64,000 nucleotides of DNA from Pegea sp. RAD2-039 (Eukaryota > Chordata > Thaliacea > Salpida > Salpidae), in assembly GCA_034620365.1 (NCBI GenBank), contig JAQGEQ010000179.1, forward strand, positions 992,001 through 1,056,000, given 5' to 3'. The position numbers and the translations under genes are program-made. This document shows positions 11,355-23,007 of this stretch, in pieces. Below the pieces are notes generated by a model. It worked only from the letters and a program-made list of their open reading frames with translations, ran no database searches and had not been told where the DNA came from. Numbering within the stretch: position 1 is the stretch's first letter; every line of letters starts with the position of its first letter.

Positions 11355-14075
11355 CTATTGACTGATGGCTTCATCACTAACATCAAAAGACAACATTAAA
11401 CGGCGCATTACGGCGTCATCATTTCGATCGCTTCTTGCAGCGGTTGTCTTGACAACGTCAAGTAGTCGCTTCTCACGTGATTCTCGGGTTGTCGTTCGGT
11501 TGTCATGGAAACGCGTTTCTTGTTTCGGTATTGTGATGGTAACGTGAGTAGTTTTATGACGCGAATAAAACTCGTGATAGTGATGACGTCCAAACCTGCA
11601 TTTGTGATGTCCAATGTAGTTGTTGACATGACAACAAGACGGTATCGAAAAGTCGAGATTACGACGAATGTCTTTGAGCAGAAGTATTATGATGAGAGGA
11701 TGACAACATGGATTGAGGTAAAGAGTCATCAGCATACATTGTTGAGCCTAGAAGAAGATCAGAAGAAGATCAGAAGAAGATCAGAAGAAGATCAGAAGAA
11801 GATCAGAAGAAGATCAGAAGAAGATCAGAAGAAGATCAGAAGAAGATCAGAAGAAGATCAGAAGAAGATCAGAAGAAGATCAGAAGAAGATCAGAAGAAG
11901 ATCAGAAGAAGATCAGAAGAAGATCAGAAGAAGATCAGAAGAAGATCAGAAGAAGATCAGAAGAAGATCAGAAGAAGATCAGAAGAAGATCAGAAGAAGA
12001 TCAGAAGAAGATCAGAAGAAGATCAGAAGAAGATCAGAAGAAGATCAGAAGAAGATCAGAAGAAGATCAGAAGAAGATCAGAAGAAGATCAGAAGAAGAT
12101 CAGAAGAAGATCAGAAGAAGATCAGAAGAAGATCAGAAGAAGATCAGAAGAAGATCAGAAGAAGATCAAAAGAAGATCAGAAGAAATTATTAGTTAAAAC
12201 TTTTTTTAATGTAGAAAAAAATCTGTTTTAGTTAAATTGAACAAAATAGTTTGAAAAACTCTTAAATCTAATTTTTAAATTAATTCAATTTGTTTGAAAA
12301 AATAAAGAATATTTGACATCGAATTGAAGATCAGAGAAGTTTCAAGACTTACAAGTTCGCTGAGACGTTGTTGATTGAACCATTGAACGATTGCTACAAC
12401 ATAATAAGGACCCCAACAGATGAGGAAAGTGATTGTGATAAAGATTGTAACAAGTTGGGATAGACGTTTCGCTCTTTCTAGACTTTTACGAACTAAACTT
12501 TTTCGCTGAGGCGACGTAGAAGTTTGCATGTTCCGAAATCCAGCTGAGCGAAGTTCCGTTTCTACTCAAAACACGAATTGAAACAAATTGATTTTGAAAA
12601 TGAGTCAGACCGCGCGCTCTTTTAGCCAATTTGCTGATCTTGAACGCTATGATGATGAAGCAGATGATGATGATGATTACAGGAAGAATAAAAGTCATCA
12701 TGAAGGTATAGAAGAGGAAGATCTTTCTCTTCTCTTCTTCCAAGACATTAAAATCGACGCATTGAACAATTTGTTGTTGAGGACAATTACAAGGAAAAGG
12801 TTTATAGTGACTCACTTCAAACACAAAAGACTACAAAGTGCAAAAATCAATTGATGATGATTAGGATCAAATGATACTTACAGCTGGGATTGAACCGATA
12901 AAGCAAAAGCTCCAAGTTACAATCAACATCCAACGGAGCCTTTGTTTCACCATTGCTGGGGAAGCAGGACGAAGTAGACCCATCGCGCGATCGGTTTCCA
13001 TCGTCTAAACATCAAAACATTAAATATTGAAGTTTGATGTTTTTAGCTTACAGCAATCATAAACGAAGAGATATACATCGAAAATTGCTTCAAACTTTGA
13101 ATGACTTTACATAAAAAATGTCCTCCAAACCATTGAAGTGTGGATTGCCAGATTCCATCTGAATAAGAATTGAAGGAAATTTCAAATTAAGGATTTCTAA
13201 TTATCTTAAATTGAAACTTTAATTACTCAGAAATCGATTTGAAAATCGACAAATTAGAATCGGATAATCTTAAAGATAAATGATGAAGTAATTAGTGAGT
13301 TAATAATTTAAAAAAAATTATTTTGTAGCTTTAAGACTTTAATCTCTGAAAGAAAAGAAAAAGAATTTCTGAAAATTGGATGACCAAATGTCAATTACTA
13401 AAATGGCTTTTTTTAATCTTGCCAAATGTTATTTATTATCAACTTGCTTTGGATTTAACTTCAAACTAAAATTAAATTGATTTAATGTGATTAATTTCTT
13501 TTTTGGGAATTTCATTTTGATTGAATCTGAATTTTTTCTGAAATTGAAAATTGAATTTTTTAACAAAAAAAAGTAATATTCACAACTGAAAATAGATTTT
13601 GACAGATTTCAAAACTAGAAAATATTTCTATCTTTCTATGGAACGTCATCAAGTAGACTAAAGCCAAAAATCTCCGAAAAAAAACAAGTTTCAAAAAGCA
13701 AACAACTATTTGACGTCACGGTGACGTCATCAACTAACCGGTTGGCATGACAAAAATAGTGAATAAGAGATTTGCAAGTGCGATATGGAGCATCATCGTC
13801 TGTGTGTGAGTCATCGCGTTGTTTCGTCGCCACCGGGTGACGCTCATAAGCACTAACCAATTACCAGTAAATGATAACAGAAAAGCTGACCATGCCACCG
13901 AAATTCGTATCGCGTGTATGACGTCAAATATCAAACGATTTTCATAAAGAAATTTCTGTGCAAAGAAAGTAAGTTTCGATGATGATGACGTCATCACCAG
14001 TAAACTTACTTCTAGTTGTAGGTCACAATCGAAACTTCTATTTTCTGAAACCAAATCTACTTCAAGCTTTGTCAT
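11355..14075 (-). CDS. Rhodopsin-type neuropeptide GPCR (GnRH/corazonin/AKH/vasopressin superfamily)
   Basis: Seven exons (minus): 14010-14075, 13739-13955, 13052-13158, 12882-13004, 12611-12830, 12353-12543, 11355-11747; about 438 aa. The N-terminus has a glycosylation site (NRS). TM1 is ISVAWSAFLLSFTGNWLVL. The TM2/ECL1/TM3 block DGIWQSTLQWFGGHFLCK is the family hallmark and contains the disulphide Cys. The TM3 end is ETDRAMGLLRP (DR motif), TM5 is FMMTFILPVIIIIICFII, TM6 is TFLICWGPYYVVAIVQWF, and TM7 is LYLNPCCHPLIIILLL. The TM7 LNxCC spacing recalls oxytocin/vasopressin receptors, while W-G-P-Y-Y and the ECL1 motif recall GnRH/corazonin receptors. The NPxxY motif is altered to HPLII. The small intron 12544-12610 is my best phase-consistent choice. 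The ligand is unknown; the family call is firm. Confidence 0.88.
11751..12186 (-). repeat. 11-bp minisatellite inside a GPCR intron
   Basis: About 40 copies of AGAAGAAGATC (plus strand; GATCTTCTTCT in the sense of the transcript), almost free of variation. It fills most of intron 11748-12352 and runs straight into the acceptor, TCTTCTAG. The long open frame across it is a by-product of the stop-free unit, not a gene. Confidence 0.95.
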
Positions 14076-14164
14076 GTTACATAATGACGTCATCATCTTT
14101 TCTGTTCCACAAAAGAAAATAAATTTACAAAAATCTAAAAAGAAGTAAACTGATAATGACGTCA
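13711..14164. promoter_or_regulatory. Cluster of six TGACGTCA palindromes at the GPCR 5' end
   Basis: Exact octamers at 13711, 13722, 13919, 13986, 14085 and 14157; some lie in introns, one in exon 2 and others in the 5' flank. The octamer is the textbook CREB/ATF site (CRE). Whether it is bound here, or is part of an intron word repeated across the genome, cannot be told from sequence. Confidence 0.6.
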
Positions 14165-14209
14165 CATTTAGATGCACGCTTGTTAACAGAAGTATCGACA
14201 CAAGTGTGA

Positions 14210-17200
14210 AACTGATGACGTCGCTTCTTCAATATCTTGAAAATTTTTGATTATTCGCTTTTCTATAATTTGAAATTTTATTTGAATTTTATTAAAAATC
14301 TTTTAAATAATTTATTTCGAAAAAAAATGAAAAAAATAAATTTTTCTTCTTCCAAAATAAATAAAATTTCTTTTACCATGAAAATATTAACATGAAAATA
14401 ACTTAAATGAATTCAGCAATCTACTAAAGTTAATTAACTAATAACAAGATTAAAACCAATTAAAAGCAGATAAAAAAAATTCAGAGGTTTTATTTCTTTG
14501 TTTTTATCACTTGGTGTCGCTTTAATCTCAGCAAAACTTTATTAGATGACGTCATCAAATATACTTGTCTCAATTCCTAAGACTTATTTGAACTTGAAGT
14601 AAATGAGAATTAAAATATTTTCAAACTGAAACCCAAAACAACCTCTGATCAATAACAACCATCAGTAACTAACAACAGCCATCACTAAACAGTTGTATCT
14701 ATATGTATGTTGTTTGTTTTCAAATAAAATTCACTTTGATGCCTACAACACACTTGGATCGATTACTTCAGTTAAAGATGTCTTGTTCTCATTAAATGAT
14801 AAATTCGTTACATTTTCAATTTTGTGTTTTATTCTCTAGTGTACAAAATAAATAAATATCAAAATAAATTGCTTCTTTGTGCTGCATCTTTTCTCAACAA
14901 ATTTAGTTTGAAGACTTTTAACAAAATTACTGTTGACTTCACTAAAAACATTTCCACTTTTGATTTTATTGAAAATATTTCTGACTAAAACTTTCTACGA
15001 AAAAAAATATTCACCTTGTGCAAAGGTTCTTTAAAATTGTCACTCGGTTTTTGAGTTCTTTTATACCTTGCAACTATCTCCAAAAAATTTATGGTCTTTT
15101 CAAAGATGAGATATCTGAGGTTTCATAAAAACAGATAGAAATTTTGAGCTGATAAAATGTGCGTGGAGAGCAGGCCAGGTGAATTTGTCTAGTTTGTGAT
15201 ATTATTACAGATTATATCTTCAACTTTTTCTTCTCTAGTAACGAGAGATTTTTGCAACAAAAAGTTTAATTGAACAAAAAAATAAACTTCAAATATAATT
15301 TTTTTAATATTTTTCTAATTATAGTTATAAGAATAAAAATATTAAGAATTTTTTTTAAAAACTAAAATTTTTATTTTCATTTATTCAAATTTCTTAATAT
15401 GAAAATTTCACCTGGCTTTTAACCTGACCTTTAGTTCTTGCGATGACCATCATGACGTCATGAAAAACTTGTTGAAAATCTTCTAAGCTTTTATAGCTTT
15501 AGTTTCATTTGAAATTTGTTGCTTTTGTTTTTTAATGAAGTTTTTCTTATTTTTGTTTGCCAAATTCGCCTCTCGAGATAACTGTGGAAAATTTTGTTGG
15601 TGTTGTCTGAATTGTCTGAAGAATTGAATTGGATAAAACATTAATTTCCAAATGTTATCAAATAAATTTCCTTTAACTTAATAGTTTTATCTTTCATTTG
15701 TTCCTTTGATTATATTTCAATTTTACTCTAATGATGTCACTTTTGTATTTACTAACCTCAAAGTACAAAAGTGGTAAACGAAATATGTAAAAAATTTCTT
15801 TATTTTTGTGGACGGTGTTTCTAATTTGATTATTTAATTTTAAATCATTAGAAAAACTGAAAAAAATAACTCAATTTCATCATTAAACAATCCGAACAAG
15901 TGGATTATCGAATCTACTCCGCTTCTAATTTTCTGCTTTTCTAACTTATTTTTCCATCAAAAAATTTTTGGATCTTCATAAAGTCCTTTTACATCCGGGT
16001 AACTAAAATCGGGATTTTATTTTTACCAAGTTTTAAACCAGGATCTCAAAATTTAAAAGCCTCGAGCTGTTTTCGTATTTATGAACACTAATTAATATTT
16101 GTTTCAAATATTATGGTGACGTCATTATTTCTGATGACGTCGTTATATCAACGAACTGTCGTCTTTGTCTAGACCTCTGCTGCAATAAGTTTGTTGGAAT
16201 CTATTTAAAAACATTAATTAAACATCAAAAAGCAATTTCAAAATAACTTTTTGACGAAAGATTTAATTGAATAATGGATTTTGATGCAAAATAAAATCTT
16301 AACTTTTCTGTTGAATTTTTTTCGACTTTTTCATTCATGAATTTCTGTGATTAACAATGTTCATTGAATCGGAACGAAATTACTATATACGAATTTATTT
16401 TATCAGAAGTTATTTTGATGGCAATTTTCTAAAAATGTTAAATTTTTTTTTGTAAAATTATTTCCATAAACATCTGATAGCATTTGATCAATTTGTAACT
16501 TGTGAAAATTTTATGAAAAAACAAAATGAAAAATTTTCTGTCACAAAAAGTTGTTCCAAAAACATATTTTTGGTGAAATTTTATGTTTTGAGACAAATTT
16601 TAAAAGCTTTTTGACAACTTTACATTTCAATGTTTTCATTATAAAATTGAAAGTAAAAAAGTAAAATATCAAAATATTTAATTAATATGTTTATCATTTA
16701 AAGGCGAAAAAATCTTTTTAATTTAAACCTTTTAAAAAAGATTTTCTTCAAAGTTTAATTTAAGAATTAAGTTAAAAGTTTTTAAAGAAAAATCAATTAT
16801 GCAATTTTCTAAATAGTTTAAAACGGTTTAAATCGATGTTAAAACTTAAAGAACTTCTTGTGCTAACGAAAATATGCAAATTAGGATAAATAGATAAAAA
16901 TACCGAATTGTGATTACTTTGAAAATGTTTGATTTCTTCTTTTTACAAATAAAGTTTATGAAATAGAAGCTGATGACGTCATCAAACTTGATATTTGCAT
17001 ATGTTCTTACATTTGACTGAGCATATCATAAAAACTAATCTTGATTTGATGAATCCTTCAATTTAAGAGAAGTCCGAAGTATAACAAAAATTCTTTAAGC
17101 ATTTTTAATTTTTTTTTATTAAATTTGAATTTAAAGAAAAAATCTTTGACAAAAAATACTGATAGACAAATAGTTTTAAAAAAATTTTAAATTATCAACA

Positions 17201-18660
17201 AAACTTATCCAATTATTTAAATCAATAAATGATTTGAATAATTCATTTTTGTGAGATGACTTTTTCAGAAATTTCCATTATTATTTGCATCAAATAAACA
17301 GAAATTGAATTTGACGCTTTAGATTTTTACATATGTTACAATTATTCGACATTTTTTAAGTTTTCTTCAAAATTAAGAAAAGAATATATCACTCTATTTG
17401 AAAAAGCTGAGGTTTGAAAAATTTTAATTTTTCTTATCACAATTAATTCGATGTTATTTTAGATAATTAAATTTCGATAAAACGATAGAAATATTTTTCT
17501 TTATTATTTTATTTTATTTAAAAAAATTTCTACATTTTTTGAACTAAATTTTTTTATGAAATTCTTTTATTTTTTATAATCTTTGAAATTGATAAAGATT
17601 TTTGATTTTCAATCTTTTATAGAAATTTAATAATTGTTTAAAATACAATTATAGAATTTTTATTATTATAATTTATTAGTGGCCAAGTTATAAAAATCAA
17701 TAATGCTTTTATATTGATTAATTTGATAAAAGAAAAAAAAAACTCTTTTTACTACTTAACTCAATAAATAATTAATAAAAGTTAAGACAAGTAAACATAT
17801 AAAATTAAAATAATGATATAAACCTGTTTAATGTTTAAATGTCAACTAATAACATAAGAATGTCTTCACCAAAATATCGTTCAATCAAAGTTTGATGAAA
17901 TTTCAATGAACTTTAAATTATTTTTATGATAGCTAAACGTTTAAAGTGACGTCATTTTTGTAATAATATAAACAAAAGAAGCTTCATAAATAAAAGAAGT
18001 CATTTTTGGCTTATTTAATTAATGGCCTAAAATAAATAAATCATTTAAAAATTTAAGTTTTTAGAAGTTGTTTTTTGTTTGAAAGTTTTTTTTTAATTTC
18101 TGATTCCAAGCTTTTCTAAAAATTTCTAAGATTTAAAAAGATTTTTAAGAAAGAATTCGAATCTTTAATTATTGATTAAAGTAATTTTAAAGATTCAAAT
18201 TTGAACAAATTGAATTGGAATCAATTAATATTTAATTGTTGATACCAAACTAGGAAATTTGTTAATTCCTTTTTTGCTATTTCTTCGTTTTCAATTAAAA
18301 TCAATTAATTATTAATGAAAAATCAGTAAAATGAGTCGTAAAAAAAGAAGAACAAAATTTGTAGAAAGTTTAGATTTGTAAATTATCAAAAATACTTCAA
18401 ATTATTCTGGAACAGTTTTGAAAATTCCAACAATTTAAAATCTCAAAAAATGTTTTTTGAATAACTTTAAAATTTAAATCTTTTAAATTAATTAATTTTT
18501 TTACAAACATTTTCTGAGTTAAAATCAAATTTTGTTTAAAGATTAAAAGAGGAGAATTTAAATTGATTGAAGTTTAGAAAGAAATCTGTTGCTTCCAAAA
18601 ATCTAAAGAAAAAGTCATTAACAAAGTTGCATTGATCAAGAAGTGATTCTAACAGTGGTA
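14210..18660. other. Gene-free AT-rich interval
   Basis: About 4.4 kb with no exon or transposon I can recognise, mostly A/T runs. TGACGTCA occurs at 14547, 15453, 16117, 16974 and 17947. It separates the GPCR promoter side from the 3' end of the kinase gene. Confidence 0.6.
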
Positions 18661-18674
18661 AAATCTGTTTTAAG

Positions 18675-20983
18675 TCATCTTCCGGTCACTAGAGGATGCT
18701 GTAAGGCGTCATAAGATGTCATCCGCTCTTCGGGATCCAACCTACAAAAACCATCGATAATCGCGCTTTCTATGACGTCATCAGCCTTTCACTTTAAACA
18801 TTGACGAATAAAATCGACGAGTAAGAGTGGAGCATCGTGAAGAAGGCCCTCCAGCGGTTTACGAAACGGACGACGTTGAAATCCATTCTTACATCGATAG
18901 TTAACAGCTTCTGTAATGACAAAGGATATCAATGACATCATCATCATCACCATGACAACTGACTTTGATAGATTTGTATCCTGGGTGATTGTTTGATCAT
19001 GTGAATTGGAATTAATCCCAAAACTTCCATGATTGCAGCTAACTGATCGATTGTTGTTTCACCATAAAAAGGTAAACTGCCCAAAAACATCTCTGACGTC
19101 ATCACTCCCAAACTCCAAATATCAGCTTTTGTGGAGTAGTTAAGGTCTAGGATCACTTCTGGAGCGCGGTAATGACGCGTTTGGAAGTAAACTCCTGGAC
19201 ATTGAAACACTAAAAATTGCAAATTAGGAGCTTTGTGGTTGGACGATTGAGAAACTTACTGTTTGATGTTGATGAACATGCTAAATTGAAATCAGCCAAT
19301 TTTAATCCAGATGAACAGTTTACTCCAAAACAACCAAACTTAAACATCACGTTCTCCTGAAGAAAAAGATATCACGAGCATCGAAATGACGTCACAAACA
19401 TCGAAATGACGTCACAAGCATCGAAATGACGTCACAAGTATTTAAATGATGTTACTTACTGGTTTAAGATCCCCGTGTATAAGATCAATTTGATGTAAAT
19501 TGTTTAAAGGTATCAAAATTGCTTCTAAAAATTTTCCAATTGTTTTTAAATCTTTTATAGATTCACTTAAACCACGAAACATTGATTGTCTACAACAACG
19601 TAAATTGATGACGTCACAAGAGTCATGATGACGTCACATCTTACCCGAGTAATTCAAAAACGATGATGTAATGATTACGAAAAAAGAAGCTTCGAAGATG
19701 TCGACTAATTCGTTCCGGCTCACTGATTTTGTTTCGAATGTAGTTCATAATTCGAATTTCTTTCTCGAAATATTTCCACCTACAAAATGTTGACGTCATT
19801 TGTGTTGTTAGTGATGACGTCATAAATGTTCGTGATGATAACGTCATTTGTCTGTTTTATGATGACGTCACTAACATTTGTGGCTCATTGTGAAGGATTT
19901 TCAGCGCAACTTCATGATTGACGTCATCAGCGTGTCGAGAATGGTCACGTGCAAAAATCACTCGACCGTATGATCCAGAACCGAGAATTTTCAGAACTTC
20001 GTAGCGATATGCGATATGATCACCTGGAGACTATTAAAATGGAATCAAGTTGATAAGATGAAATAAAAAGCAGCTTACAATGATCAACATCTTCTCATCT
20101 TCTGCTTCGCGTGCCTCTTCATTCTCCCATTCATCGAATCCAAAGTTAAGTGTGACGTCATAAGGATCGTAAATAAGCTTGGAAGAGTTGGCTCCCACAA
20201 AAAATATTTCCGGAAATTCCAACATTTCTTCTAACTCCCACCAAGGTAAATAAGATTGGAAGTTGACCCTTGCCTCTAAAGATCAGAAGATCACAAAATA
20301 AAAATCAGAAGATAAGGAGCAAAATATGAAGATCAAATGATGAAGATTAAAAGATTGTGATCAGAAAATGAAAAACAGATGATCATTATCAGAAGATGAA
20401 GATCTTTTACTCACTTATATTTGATATTGGGGTAATTATATTAGTGACGTCATCATCTGAGCTTTGTAACCTCTTTAAATCTTCGCGGTGTTCTTCAAGA
20501 TCCTTGAAAAGATTTTTTCGGACATTTTTAATTCGTGATTTCATCTTCTTTGTCATCTGCTCCTTGTATCTGTTTCTAATTAATCCCTTTGGACTTTTTA
20601 AGTTCTCCTCCTTCCTACTATATCAAATGACGTCATCACTACGTCATCAGCTTCTTACTTACTGCTTTAAAGGTTGTAAATTTCGTTGAAAAATCTTTTC
20701 CTCTTCAAATAATCAGTTTTTAGGTGCAACCAGAGAACAAAAATCTTCACTACTAACCTCTGAAGACATTTGCAAGTTTATCTTTGATTACTTCTTCATC
20801 ATACTTTTGAAGCTTTAAACTTTTCAAATCAACAAATCGACAAACTATGATGAAACAGAACACACAAGACAACGTCATATACGCGTAGCGTAACTTCAAC
20901 CTTGTACGACCACTTTTGATGATAAAAAAACATAAAGACAAAAAGAGAATAATTCCAATAAAAGATAAAAAATCAAAAAACAT
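18675..20983 (-). CDS. DYRK-family protein kinase with predicted N-terminal membrane anchor
   Basis: Eleven phase-matched exons (minus): 20758-20983, 20663-20702, 20415-20614, 20079-20275, 19876-20030, 19645-19779, 19460-19589, 19260-19356, 18964-19209, 18793-18910, 18675-18741; about 536 aa. The DYRK signature [20 protein letters not shown] leads into the glycine-rich loop. VALKI holds the ATP-binding Lys, HGDLKP and ENV the catalytic loop, [15 protein letters not shown] the activation loop with its Tyr, and [11 protein letters not shown] subdomain XI. Two departures: the DFG motif reads DFN, and the expected Cys/Arg of the catalytic loop is Gly (HGD). The first exon encodes two hydrophobic stretches ([18 protein letters not shown] and [14 protein letters not shown]), unusual for DYRKs. 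Several exon joins are my own splice calls; kinase identity is firm, exon 1 less so. Confidence 0.85.
18773..20635. promoter_or_regulatory. Dense TGACGTCA cluster within the DYRK gene
   Basis: Fourteen exact octamers: 18773, 19094, 19387, 19407, 19427, 19609, 19629, 19791, 19815, 19863, 19919, 20153, 20445, 20628. Those at 19094, 19919, 20153 and 20445 lie in coding exons, the rest in short introns. This is by far the densest group in the window. They match the CRE consensus; function is unknown. Confidence 0.7.
19377..19440. repeat. 20-bp tandem repeat (3 copies) in a kinase intron
   Basis: Three copies of a 20-bp unit containing CGAAATGACGTCACAA, in intron 19357-19459, starting about 20 nt from the donor. 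Each unit carries one TGACGTCA, so this may show an intronic word at the first stage of tandem expansion. Confidence 0.85.
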
Positions 20984-23007
20984 TTTCAACCTTCAAAACA
21001 TTCTCAACTTTTAAATTAAAAAAAAGCTGCAAAAAATTGTCTTTTAAATTGAAAAAAGAAATTAATCTTTTAACTGAATGACTGAAATGAAACCACCCTT
21101 CATGTAAACACTAACTAGCAATCACCTCAACAAATAGACATTATATTGGCTTATTTTGCGTCTCATTTCCGTTCATCTGAAAAAAGTTAAAGAAATTGAA
21201 CACTTTTGTGATTGTAGTTGAAGCTGTGAACACTTTAACCAGGTTGCTTGTTTAATTCTCCTTTTCTTAATCTTGTTAATTATTAACTTTCTTTTTTTAC
21301 CACTCAATATATTTGATATTTTTTTTTTGTTTCAATGTTTTGAACGTTAAAGTCTTCTTTTTTGAATCAATGAACAAAAAACAAACAAATATGAGACTGT
21401 ATTGAATTTAAGTCATTGTTATTAAAAGTGAATTGTTTTGATAAAAACCAGTTTTGAAATGTAAAGAAATCTACTTTAAACTTGAAAACCAAAATTCTTC
21501 TGAAATCAATTTGAGTGATGAACAAATCCTCATCTTTCACGACGGGAGTTCTTTAAAAAGAATTTATTTCTAGCTTCACTTGTTACTTACATCAGACTTT
21601 TATAAAATGTAATTTTTTAAGCAGTGGTAATTTTAAATTAAAAATCTTTTCATATTTTCATCATTTTTCCTGTTTATTTTCGTTGGTAATTTAGATAATA
21701 ATTACCGAAAGAAACAAAAATATAAATATGATCTGATTCAATTTGTACAAATTTTATTTGATTAACTTGATCAATTATTTCGAAACTTCTGTGTCTGAAA
21801 AAGAGTTTCATGATCATTTCAAGAGATAAAATCAAAATAAATCTGTTTGCCTTGTGACAAGTGGCTTAAGAGTTTGAAGATAAAGTTGATTAAAGGATGA
21901 AGAAATCTTTAGATGTTTAAAAGAAGAGATAGAAGGGTATCAAAATGAGCTATTGGAAAAATAGTTAGAGATTTTGAAGATCAAAAGAATTGAATGAAGA
22001 AGTCATAAAAGATGAATTGATTTTGTATCTTCCACGATTTACAAAAAAAAACTGTGAAATTTTTTTTAGTCGACTAACCTTTTAGCGCTATCTAGCGGAT
22101 TTATTAAATAATAATAGCTGCTTTCAAATTTGACATTTTTATTAGTTTTTTATTTGTATGGTCTATTTTAAATCTGAATATTCTTTTAAAATACTTTAAT
22201 AAAATTAGAAAGGATTTTAACATTTTAAAGAATTTCGAATTCCATACTTTTTAAATTTCTAAAAATAAAGTCCAAACAAATGATTATTTCAATGCTTTAT
22301 AAGTTAAGACTTTTAAAACTACAATTACCCAACTTTCAAAGACATTGTATAGTTGTATTTAGTTAATACTTATTCTTTATTCATTAATTTTTTAGTTGAA
22401 TTATCGAATTCTTCTAGAAAATATACTTTAAAGTTTGAAAAACAGTTTCTTTTTTAACTTTTAACTTCAAATTTTAAAAAAAATTTAAATAATCTAAAAA
22501 ATTATGGTTTTTATTTTTTGCCGCTCTAAATTAGATTAAACAAATATTTTAGAAGGTTCATCTGAACAAACAAAGTTGATATTCGCAAATTAAAAGCTTT
22601 ATATTGTAAGTTGAACGGCCTTTCAATTATTGTTTGCTTGTCGATAACTCATCTGTTGTCTCATCAAATTCAGGTTTCATTCAACGTTTATTTAATTATT
22701 AGCAAATTTACAAGCGATTATAATAAACAAATTAAAGAGTAAATTAAAAATCATACTTTGAATCGTAATTTAATTTTCAACTTATTAAAACTTTTTCTTA
22801 TTTTCATTATTTCCGCTGAATACTTAAAAGTGAACAAAAAAACGAGTTTTGGAAAAGAACAAGGAAAGAAGATATCATTTGGGTAATATTTTAGTTGCAT
22901 CCGTACAAAAGAACACAGTTTGTACACCAAAAGATAAAATGACAAATCAAAAACAAAATTATTGAATTAATTGCAAAGAGATTATATGAAGAAGAATTAC
23001 AAAAAGT
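20984..23007. other. Intergenic AT-rich DNA
   Basis: Contains the 5' flank of the kinase gene and the 3' flank of the A1CF-like gene. No exon, RNA gene or transposon recognised. Confidence 0.5.

Noticed and set aside
11505-12197. 230-codon frame with EEDQKKIRRRS repeats
   Set aside because: It is antisense to the GPCR and made of the 11-bp array; the non-repeat part is a shadow of the receptor tail.
12588-12854. Plus-strand acidic frame with SHHEGIEEEDL
   Set aside because: Exactly antisense to TM5 and ICL3 of the receptor.
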